A DNA stretch of 64,000 nucleotides, taken from positions 98,292 to 162,291 of the forward strand of contig JADIIX010000044.1 in assembly GCA_027604505.1 (NCBI GenBank), read 5' to 3'. The position numbers and the translations under genes are program-made. The stretch is from Gonapodya sp. JEL0774. Lineage: Eukaryota; Monoblepharomycota; Monoblepharidomycetes; Monoblepharidales; Gonapodyaceae. Positions 1-9,127 of this stretch are shown here, piece after piece; the first letter of the stretch is position 1; every line of letters starts with the position of its first letter. The notes below the pieces were generated by a model. It made no database searches and was not told the origin of the DNA. It was given only the letters and a program-made list of their open reading frames with translations.

Positions 1-1280
1 TTTAAGGGGGGGAGGGGGAGGGGGAGAAAGGGGTTTGTTTGTGAGGGAAAGGGAGGTGAGGTGAGCAGGGGTGGGTCCCGTCCGGGGTCGCAACTTCCAC
101 CTCCTACGTCCATGGTGCCAACCTGCCACCTCCGCCTCGCACCTCGAACCTCTGACCTCTCATGTCCAACCTCGCACCTCACACTTCCCACCTCGCACCT
201 CTCCCGACCTCCACCCCCCCCCACCTCCCCCAACCCTCCACCATACCCAACCACCCCCAAACACCTCCCCCCCCTTCCCCCATATACCCGCCTCCCCCTT
301 CCAACCTACCAATAACCCCCACGGTCAAGCTCCGCTCCGCAATCCACGCCGACATAGTGAGGAGTATCTTGTGACCCGCGTGGAGGTGGTCGAACGTGCC
401 GCCGTTGACGACGTGGGGGAAGATCGCGGGGGTGGATGGGGGTGGGGATGGTGGTGAGGGAGGAGGTGGTAAGGGAGAGGGAGAGGGAGGTGTGGGGGGG
501 TTGGGGAAGGAGTGGATGGTGAGGTGGGGGGGGAGGCGGGGACGGAGGGCGGTGATGGCTGGGGTGGGGTGGGGGTTGGGTGGGGGTGGTGGAAGGGGGA
601 ACACGTGGGTTACGGTGGAGGCAACATTTTTTCGGAAAGATATCAAACCACCACCGAGGAGTTGTTCCGATGATACCAAATTCCAACCCGCCGCCGATGG
701 AGGTCTTCTTTTTTCCGGAAAGATATCAAGACACCACCACCGAGGAGTTGTTCCGGTTGATACCAAATTACAACCCGCCGCCCATGGAGGTGTGGTTTTT
801 TTCAGGAAGATATCAGGACACCACCACGGAGTTGTTCCGGATTGATACCAAAATCACACACCCCCCGCCACCCCCCACCCCCCCACCCCTTCCCTGCTCT
901 CCCTGGCCGCGAACCACCGCGCACGTCCTTTGGGACTCACCATCTTGGAATCCAAAGATGGCATCCAAATTCTTCCTCTCGACAAAGATATCGTAACCAC
1001 AATAGCCGTCGAAAATGACCGAGATGTCGAGGAGCCTCTTGTCGAGAGCGTAAGCCTCCTTTGTAGCCCATACGTAGAGCGTTCCGAGCAAAGCGTTGAG
1101 ACTTTTGAACAAGAGGACAGGAGAGTTTGAGTACTGGAGTATTTGGGGACAGGATACGAGGATTGAGAGAGAGAAAGAAGAGTTGCGTACAGCGTTGAGG
1201 ATGAGAGGCTTGAGAGAGTTGAGAGGGGAGAGGACAGAAGGGATTGAGACGGCCAGAAGGGAGTGGGGATGGGGAGGCAT
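1..1280 (-). CDS. CAB4: Phosphopantetheine adenylyltransferase (Cab4/COASY-type), 3' end beyond the left edge
   Basis: This enzyme transfers AMP from ATP to 4'-phosphopantetheine, the fourth step of coenzyme A synthesis in the cytosol. Exon 1 runs 1280 to 941 from an ATG at 1280 and carries the N-terminal region with the stretch LDISVIFDGYCGYDIFVE. Intron 1 (940-559) opens GTGAGT on the minus strand. Exon 2 (558-310) carries VVNGGTFDHLHAGHKILL, the nucleotidyltransferase GGTFDxxHxGH signature that is diagnostic for eukaryotic PPAT. A donor GTAGGT follows at 309, and no further exon is visible before the edge, so the C-terminal half, including the second ATP motif, lies outside the window. Both visible junctions close in frame (196 codons plus one base). 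The 382-bp intron 1 is long for this locus and contains a three-copy tandem repeat. Identity is confident; the start ATG is the first in frame with the conserved N-terminus. Confidence 0.8.
629..850. repeat. Three-copy tandem repeat, period 83-87 bp, inside CAB4 intron 1
   Basis: Three diverged copies lie head to tail. Each contains a GATATC core (starting at 639, 722 and 809), a CCACCACCGAGGAGTTGTTCC-like block and a GATACCAAA block. Spacing between cores is 83 and then 87 bp, so the copies differ by small indels. The array falls entirely within the inferred intron of the minus-strand CAB4 gene. Copy two is closest to copy one; copy three has lost one CAC triplet and ends in a poly-C run. 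Confidence 0.85.
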
Positions 1281-3002
1281 TGGAGGTGGGAGAGATGGGG
1301 ATGGGAGGATGGGGGTGATGGGGGGAGAGCAGGGGAGAGAGATGGGGAAGGGGCGATGGAGGGGGGAGAGATGGAGTGGGGATGGAGGGAGATGGGGATA
1401 AGGGGGGATGGGGGAATGAGGAGAGACCGGATGGGCAGGATGGATGCAGAGGGAGGGAGCGAGGGAGCGAGGGAGGACACCACGGACGCCACAACACGAA
1501 CCCAGCCTGAGGGTCGATCAAAGTCCGATCGTCACCTCAGCCTGTGCTGATCTCCGCTGATCCTCCCGCTGTTAGGCCGCTTGATGGGTTCCGTTTCCCC
1601 ACTACAACATCGGCTCTGCCCCCCCGACTGGTCCCTGCACCGTATCCTCCCTTACCACACCACAGCCTTGATGGCTTATGGACTATGGTGGCTGCAGATG
1701 TACACCTATTCAGGTTGAACAGTAAGTGTGTCAGAAACTAATACAATGTCAAACTCCATTGATACCGTGGGAATTCAGAAAGCTGTGCTATGATCAGCCT
1801 GGCATGACTAAATAGAACCCCACTTTATTCATTGATTCCGGAATCACAAACAATCTTCAGTTTATGTAGCAGAGAGAGCAGCAGCCATTTGTGTATTGGG
1901 TCTAAACTCAAACCTTCGTTTGCAACGTGTGCTAATGTTAGTACGTGTGTGCACTCCATGTGATCCTCAACGGTTTTGGTGGATTCTGACTTTGTGCTTG
2001 GGACTTTGAATTTTGTGCCCCGTCAATTTCAGTCATATTTGACGACGGAGTTCCACACAGAGGATGTGCAGAAAGCGCATAGTTGCGGGCCCCTGCACAA
2101 TGAACAAGGCCTGACCTCGCAATATCTTTAGAAACATCTCACATACTAACTTGCCAAATTTTGTTTCCCTGAAATTTGAACCTGAACTGACATTGTGTGT
2201 CTTCTGCGAGCTGAGACTGTCAATGGAAACAGAACACAAAAGCGGGCTCGCACCAGTCACTGACGGGCTACGGCCTCCCGCTCATGAAGACAAATGAACC
2301 AAAAGGGAGCTGGTATATAGCTCGCAAACTCAAGAGCAGCTCGCAACATATTTCATTAGAATGAGTATTGTGGAGTTCCCTCGTGGAGGCATGTGGGATC
2401 AAAAGTTTAGCCGGGCCTCCACTTTTCGTTCGTTTCTCCATTCCCAATCCCCCTCTACTCCCCACTTCGCTCTCCCGCTCGCCCCCCACTCTCAAGGTAC
2501 GTATCTCTCCACTCCGTGCTTACTGCGCTGGCCGTCTCCCACCGGACAGTCTGCAACATAAAAAGAGTCCCGAGTCATAAAAAGACGTATCCTCTCTTTC
2601 CCCCCTAAAAAAACACATCTCTGCCAGTCTTAAAAAATTTGAAAAGAATAACTCCATCAAAAGAAAAAAGAAGAAGAAACAGACTGCGCTACGCGGGGTT
2701 GAAAAAAAAAGCACGAGAGAGGAACGTGAGTCGAGCGTTTGTGATTTGCGTTGACAGTTTCCCCCTTTCCCCCTTCTCACTCTCGCCAGCCCCGGCGGCT
2801 CAATTCAACACATAAATACTCCGCCTCTCATGATTCTGTGTTCCGCATCCCCACTGCGCTCCTCCGCTCTTCCTCCCGGCGTTCCCTCCTTCCCTCCTTC
2901 CCACTCCCACCTGCCACGCCGCCACCGTCGACCTCATATTACACACTCCAGATAAACTCGCACTCCTTCTGACCGGCACACTCGACCACTGCGACCACCA
3001 CC
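1281..3002. other. Divergent intergenic region between CAB4 and PABPN1
   Basis: About 1.7 kb separates the two divergent start codons. The CAB4-proximal part (1281-1500) is strongly purine-rich on the plus strand (GGGGAGAG-type runs). The middle, 1750-2400, has ordinary composition with only short open frames that resemble nothing recognisable. The last 500 bp before PABPN1 are pyrimidine-rich and include a TATA-like CATAAATACT at about 2811, followed by C/T tracts typical of fungal housekeeping promoters. I see no gene here. Confidence 0.5.
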
Positions 3003-4584
3003 ATGGCCGACCTCGACCACACCGACCTCGGCGACTTGGACAACCTCGAAATGGGTGAGGGTGAGGACCAGGTAAGTGGGAGAGTTGAGGGGTTTGGAAT
3101 TTGTGGGGAGGGGAGGTGGAGGAAGATGGGGGATGACGGGGAAAGGGCAACAGGATACGGGGAATGCGAATGCGAATAGGAAAGGAGGACCCAAACAGGG
3201 GGACTGGCTGGGAAAGTGGGAGGAATGGGAATCCTAATGGGGTAATCCGAACGAGCCACATGGGCAATCGGGAAATGCCCAACCCACGACGGTCACTTCG
3301 CCTTCCTCACACCCACCTCACCCTGTCCTCCCTTGCCCCAGATTGAACACCTCAAATCCCAACTCGCAGGTCTCGAAGACCAAGAGAAGCAACTGAAAGC
3401 CGAAGCCGCCGCACTAGGTATGCCCGGGGGTGGGGGGGCCGGGGTGGGGGAGGCGGATAAAGGTGGGTTGTGGGATGTTTGAAGGACGAGCGAAAGGGAG
3501 TTTTTGGGAAGTTGTAGAGAAGAGAGGGTTGGGAGGGAGTGTGATGGTTGGGACGGGGAATGGGATGGGGCGGGGGTGGAGTACATTGGTTGGGGTGGGT
3601 TCGGTGGTGTGGTGTTGGTTGGTACAAGACGAGGATCAGTAAGACCTGCCGTCGCATTGGAGACCACCTGAGGTCCCAGTGTGTACCTCACAGAGTCAAA
3701 CCTCTTCAAACCTCGTCTAACCCCCGCCCGGTNNNNNNNNNNGCCGGCCGTTGGGTCTACACCCTGGGTCCCAGTGTTTTCCCCCCCCCTTCAAACCCGC
3801 TCACACCCTTTTTACCCCCCCCCCGGTGGCCCCCCCCCCCCCCCCCCCGCCCGCGCCCCCAGAGGAAGTCGACGCCCGCTCAGTCTACATCGGCAACGTG
3901 GATTACTCCACGACTCCCGAAGACCTGCAAGCTTTCTTCCAGTCCTGCGGCACCATCAACCGCGTGACCATCCTCTGCGACAAGTTCACCGGACACCCAA
4001 AGGGGTTCGCGTACGTCGAGTTTGCGGATCAGAACGCGGTTGCGGGGGCGTTGATGATGAACGAGACGGTGTTTAAGGGGAGGGTGATTAAGGTGGGTGG
4101 TGGTGTGGAAAGGGCGGGGGAGGAAGAGAGGGGCTGCGGGTTCGTTCTGAGACGGTGGGAATGGGACGGCCGAACGTGTTGGTAGCATATGACGCACTTG
4201 TTGGACTCGAACGGGTGGACGGCACGTGGAGGTCGGGAGGAAGTGTGGGACTATACAAGACGTTTTCTCGACCATGGCGTTCGTCGAGCTTACTCTCTCT
4301 CCACCTCTACTTCTTCTCCCCTCTACCTCTCCACCAACCAACCACCCTTGCGCCCCAATCCCAAGGTCTCCGCCAAACGCACCAACATCCCCGGTGTCAC
4401 CCTGCGCGGCCGGGGCCGCGGTCGCGGCGCTCCACGCGGGTTCCGTGGCGCCCCGCCGTTCCGTGGAGGTGGGGGGTACAGGGGCGGATACGGGTACGGG
4501 GGGTACGATGATGGGTATGGGGGGTACGGGTATAGGGGCAGAGGGGGTTTTAGGGGGAGGGGGAGGGGTTATGCGCCGTATTAG
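3003..4584 (+). CDS. pab2: Nuclear poly(A)-binding protein (PABPN1/Pab2 orthologue)
   Basis: The product binds nascent poly(A) tails in the nucleus and stimulates polyadenylation and RNA quality control. Four exons join in frame: 3003-3071, 3342-3417, 3863-4092 and 4366-4584, giving 197 aa. The start ATG sits in a strong ACCACCATGG context. Residues 1-48 are an acidic head followed by a Glu/Lys/Gln-rich coiled coil. The single RRM (about residues 55-125) has RNP2 SVYIGNVDY and RNP1 KGFAYVEF, plus [11 protein letters not shown]-type sequence (here [11 protein letters not shown]) that is nearly invariant in PABPN1. After [10 protein letters not shown] comes an RG/RGG- and GY-rich tail typical of arginine-methylated PABPN1. 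Introns are 270, 445 and 273 bp, much longer than elsewhere in the window, and the second contains the assembly gap. Length matches fungal Pab2 well, and identity is near certain. Confidence 0.95.
3733..3742. other. Assembly gap (10 N) in PABPN1 intron 2
   Basis: Ten Ns interrupt the second intron. The flanks resemble each other: GTCCCAGTGT followed by a run containing TTCAAACC occurs on the left (about 3673-3715) and again on the right (about 3769-3800). The right flank also ends in long homopolymeric C runs (3781-3858). This suggests a tandem repeat that was collapsed or joined artificially. The gap does not touch coding sequence. Confidence 0.95.
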
Positions 4585-4787
4585 GAAGCTGTTGGGGATG
4601 GTACTTTGGAGAGGTTTTTTTGTAGAACGGGTGTGATGGATTTGTTTTGTTTGGAATTAGAGTGTGGTTAGACCTGAATACCAAGAGTGCTATCATATCG
4701 GCGCACGGTTTGTCCCGCTTCCGACCCTCCAACAACCCCCACCAACCACCCCCTCCCAAACCCCATCCCTCCCGTCCCACACTGCCC

Positions 4788-5653
4788 ATGTCCTCCCCCT
4801 CCCCCAACGGCACTTCCTACATCCTCCCCGACCGCGCAGCCGCCCTCGCGTCCTACCCACACGCCCGCAGAGTCGGCAGCACTGTGTACGTTTCGGGGAC
4901 CAGTTGTAGGAGACCCGATAATACGTATGAGGGGGTGAGTTGGCTGGATGGGGGGGGAGGGGGTTGGGATGGGGGTTGAGTGAAGAGGGTCGAGATGGTG
5001 AAGACACAAGGATGGAGCGCTGATGGGGACGATTCGGACGGTGTGTAGGTCGAAGTAGCGGCAGATGGAACGCTCAAGCTGGATATTAGGAAGCAGACGC
5101 GCGCAGTGTTGGAAAAGTGAGTCAACATTGCGGTCTCAAACTCCTCAAGTCGTGATATCCACCTCACCATTCATCCACGCCCGACCACGGCCGTTTTTCC
5201 GCCGCGCAACATTCTGTATGCGGCTTGGTGTGGGACAATCATAGCATCAAGATTATTTTGAACGCTGCGGGATTAGGCTTGGAAAACGTCGTGGACCTGA
5301 CCGTGTTCTTGGTCGACATGGTGAGAGAGTGATAAACGCCTTGCGGAGTCTAGCCAAACAATCCGTCAGTGTGAATGGCCCCGCATCCATCTCTCTCGTT
5401 CTTTGAACAACTCTCCCCACACACACGCGTTATAGAAAGACTATGCGGGCATGAACGAGGTTTACAACGAATACTTCAAGGCCGAGACGGGCCCCTCGCG
5501 AACCACCGTCGCCGTGCACCAATTACCGTTGGATAAATTGCTGGTGGAGATCAAGGTGAGGCGTGGCGTGACGGAGCGGGGTGTTCAAGGACTTATTCGG
5601 CACTGACCGTGACGTTATGCGGACAGGCGGTTGCTCATGACCCGAGTAGATAG
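4788..5653 (+). CDS. RidA/YER057c-family protein, 2-aminomuconate-deaminase-like
   Basis: RidA-family proteins hydrolyse reactive enamine/imine intermediates. The subgroup with the SYPHARRVG-type N-terminus and a TSCRRPDNT motif resembles 2-aminomuconate deaminase of tryptophan/aminophenol breakdown. Five exons close in frame: 4788-4934, 5049-5116, 5245-5320, 5436-5555 and 5627-5653, giving 145 aa, the usual family length. Key segments are [40 protein letters not shown] and [13 protein letters not shown], the last holding the conserved Arg that contacts substrate carboxylate in RidA trimers. An in-frame upstream start near 4647 would add a poorly conserved Pro-rich leader, so I prefer the ATG at 4788. 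It follows PABPN1 in tandem by 203 bp. Family is certain; the substrate is inferred. Confidence 0.85.
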
Positions 5654-5699
5654 TGCATGTTGGTATCATTACACGTGCGTGGTGTGGTAACTATACAGA

Positions 5700-5705
5700 A
5701 ATAAA
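5700..5705 (+). terminator. Putative poly(A) signal AATAAA for the RidA-family gene
   Basis: A canonical AATAAA lies 47 bp after the RidA stop codon and 48 bp before the stop of the convergent minus-strand gene. The two 3' ends are therefore only 99 bp apart and their transcripts probably overlap. Position and motif support the call; no cleavage site is visible. Confidence 0.4.
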
Positions 5706-5752
5706 ATAGCATCCCTGTTGGGCCTGATTCTGAAAGCAAACAATAGAAACGT

Positions 5753-8700
5753 TCAGAATCCTGCCCGCCGTCTCTTACTAGAGGGGGCGCCCTGAGACAA
5801 TCTATGCTGACTGGATATCGCTGGTTTGCGTGGATTCCCTTGGGTTTGGCGTTGAGACGACGAGGGAGTAGGATCGACCTTGATCACCGGTACGGACGAC
5901 GATCCAGTGTCCTGCGAGGTTGTTGCAATTATGATGGGAATTCGCTCGTGCGGTGAACTGGTCGACGGTTGTGTGGTAGGGAACACGTCGGTGAAGAGGT
6001 GTGGAACGGCACCTGCGTCTCCTGGAGCAGAGCTTCCGCCTGCACCCATCTCTTCACCACCGCTCGTAGCGGAACGGTCAGCCTTCTTCCTGCGAGAACC
6101 ACCCGGAAACTCCATAGTTGGAGGTGGCGGATAATTTGTCGTCGGATTGTCCCAAAGATCCTTGAGTCTGGCCGCTGCTGGGATGAGTGGATGTGCTTGC
6201 AGGCTGAACGCCGTTCGCAGGGAGTTTGGGGGATCGCCATCACTTGCAGAGTGTTTAAAGGAACCGTTTCGCAGCACAATGTGGGCTGCACCCCAATCCT
6301 TAGCGATCTCTCGGAGGGCTTGTTGGCGGACAAGAGAGGTAGACTTCTCGTCTGAGGGTTCCATTGTTGTGGTCAAGGGATGTGCGAAAGTCGCCAAACG
6401 CTTCTCCACACCATCTACCAAGCTCTCTGCCTTCTTTTGCCAAAGGTCCTGGGCTGCTTCCAGTGCTTCCATATCCACGGCCATGCCCGTGAGGCTTAAT
6501 GCGAGTATGTCGCGCTCGTGATCCTTACGTGCATCGTCCAACAGCTGATGTAAAAGCCCGTGAAGATTTTTGGCGTTAAGCTGCGGTGGGCCAATGCGTG
6601 AAACCAGGCCTGTGGAGAGATCGTATGTGATCTTGGGGTCGGAGAAGAGCTCAAATAAAGTGTGAAGGTTTGGGGAGTCGCCGCGAAGAATCGTCGCCGC
6701 CAGTGAGTCTTTGTTCAAGTGGTCACTGAGACGAGAATCTCGATCATGATCCCAAAGGGTGGCTCGATTGTCGAGTGATTTTGTCAGGTCTAGAGCGGAC
6801 GATTTTGAGTTCGTAACAAGGGGGTCTCGTTTTGACACACATTGAACTTACACTTAAACGGTCTGGAAAAATCCTGTGTATCCAAGCTTCGCAAGAATCT
6901 GTGATCTTTCTCTTCCTTGAGCGACTGGATGTACCTTTTCCGCTCTGACTTCTGAATAGCAAACTGCAGAGATGGCCAAAAGGACTCCGCATCCTCATTC
7001 GTCTTATGGAAAGCGTCGTCCTTCATCCTCCCAGTCGTTCCAAACCACACAGCACCGTCATCGGCCAGTTGCCACAGGCGGAGGTTCACTCGACCATCGT
7101 GTCCGGCTGAGCACAACTGAGCATCCACACCATGCAACGTGGGCTTCTCCATGTGGCCACTGTCAATCAGACGCGATGTGCCGTAGACACGCGGATACGA
7201 ATGGAAGCGTTGGGCCTCGCGGAATACCGGAAATATCCCTGGGGAACCTCCTGCCTGAATGTTACCTTGCGTTGTCGAGAAGTGCATTATATCACGGCAG
7301 TTCGGAGACCATGCTATCAACAGCTCCCCGCCACCTTGCGTGTTTTCAAGCGACTTCACCATGGTAGGCGCTGAACCATGCGCTTTTGTGTGGTTCCAAG
7401 TCAAGATTGGGTGAGTGGGCATTCGTCGATCAACGATCGATAGTGCACCAGACGTCGCCACAAACGTGTGAAAGCTCTCCTTTCGTGACTGACACATAGC
7501 GGTGATTTGATGGTGCTCCCCGATCGAAGTTATCGAGTACAGAAGCGCCGAGCGGCCTTCCGGAGCTCTTAAGTCGAGTGTCGACACTTTCACACGTGAT
7601 GCAGCGTTGAGAAGTCGCGGATGCCCAGCCCACTCCATAAAAGCCCAAGGATCTTCATAAGGTTTTGTAAAGCTAGCATTACTGTGCAAACGTCCCTCTT
7701 CATGTGCGTTCCAGAGACCAACACGCCCGTGGTTATCAAGGAAGGCAAGCTCATGAGACAAGAATGGGTTCCACTTAGCGTCCAGTACAGATTTAGAAAA
7801 GTCCAGCGTGGTGACAACATCCACCCGAATCGGAGATGGAATTGGGTGAGAATCTAAAGCACCAAAATGATCACTCAAACCCTTCTTGGATGCAGCAGCA
7901 AAGCTCTTGCGATGAAGTTTGGGTCTCAAAATGCTGATCTGTGAGGGGTGTCGCAGAGCCACTAGATTGACCCCTAAACCACAATCTGGAATTGAGCCTT
8001 GGGCCACCTGAAGGTTAATAATCACATACCTGACGGACGAAGGAAGTTGCAATTTGAGCCAGTCACTTGATTTATGGGGACACGACACGAGGCCACTGGA
8101 CCATTCACAACATGAGGCAAAAGTGGAGGATGGTTCTCAGACGGGCTCAGAACAAGGTTCATGTCTGGAGAGTCCGGATAAAATACGTCGACGAATCAGC
8201 AAAAGCACTGCGATACACGAACAAAATCTCAACCTCACATAGGTCCCCGTAGGCCTCCCCACCTCGCGATAAGATCCATGTGGTCATGCTATCTCCATCG
8301 TCCATGTCAAAGAGCTCCAAGCAGTTACCAACTTCGGTAATTCGAGGTTCTGGGGAACTTTCCTTGGAATTAGTGTTTTCGAGAAGGTTCCGAAGTATAT
8401 TCCGAGGTACGAAAGATGACAGATGAACAGACTCGAAGTAGTTCACCTGATTACAAAGTTTGCTGTAAAAAATGCGCAAAACTGGTATAATTAAGACTTA
8501 CGGATGCAGATATATCAATATTCTTTCTAGGTTGATTTCCCTCATCCCAATGGAACCGAGTGGCAGGTGTCACCTTTCTCAGCATTTGAGCGTCGATCTG
8601 TACAGTAGGATGAGGATAGACGTCCGGGCCTTTTGAATCCAACTTCTAGCGGTGATGAGATTGCTTTCATAAGTACCTTCATTCCTCCTTCACTCCCTGT

Positions 8701-8910
8701 GCGAGATGCCAATAATTCCAACCGGGCATCAGAGGCCCATCCTTCTTCATTTGACTGATTCTGGCCAGAAATATCTTCATATCTATACACCAATCCACCT
8801 ACTTGTCCATAATCAAGAAGGGCGGCATCTCGAATCGACTGTCTGCTCCCGTCATTGAAGGCCGTTTCGGTGGATGGAAAAGTTTGACCTGCGTATCGCG
8901 TCCCTGTCAT
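5753..8910 (-). CDS. RNA polymerase I initiation factor, Rrn6/TAF1C-like (probable)
   Basis: Rrn6/TAF1C is the WD40-like beta-propeller subunit of the core factor/SL1 complex that recruits Pol I to rDNA promoters. The gene reads leftward from an ATG at 8910; the frame stays open upstream to about 9030, so the start is uncertain. Supported introns include 6851-6790 (62 bp, GTAAGT...CTCTAG) and one opening GTAAGTCTT near 8510. Others lie near 8240 (GTGAGG...CTCCAG) and 8030 (GTATGT). The central part carries propeller-like phrases such as WNAHEEGRLHSN, WAGHPRLLNAASR and SALLYSITSIGEHHQ, which resemble the Rrn6 pattern. The C-terminal third is Ser/Thr/Pro-rich and ends SSKRRRAGF, like the basic C-terminal tails of fungal Rrn6. 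Overall length (roughly 950 aa) fits the family (S. cerevisiae Rrn6 about 890). It could be another beta-propeller protein; a structural search would decide. Confidence 0.6.
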
Positions 8911-9127
8911 CTGGTGCACAGATTGGAGAGGAGATAGAGAGATGGCACCAAGGCATACCGCCCGATCCGCATATGGTGTTGGCCTGTGGACGTATCTGCA
9001 AGAAGAGCGTCCTCCTCATGTCAAACTGGATGACCGACGAATAAGGACATGTGGAGTCCGTCTTTCTAACAAAAATCTTATAAGAGGCTCTAAATCAGGC
9101 CAACCATGCATATAACAAATACATTCA

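Noticed and set aside
179-766. Separate 195-aa proline-rich protein
   Set aside because: It contains CAB4 exon 2 (GGTFDHLHAGH) plus read-through of flanking introns and the tandem repeat.
629-850. CRISPR-like array
   Set aside because: Only three diverged long units without spacers, in a eukaryotic intron.
2033-2260. 75-codon minus-strand frame upstream of PABPN1
   Set aside because: Short, no conserved motif, no splice partners; expected by chance.
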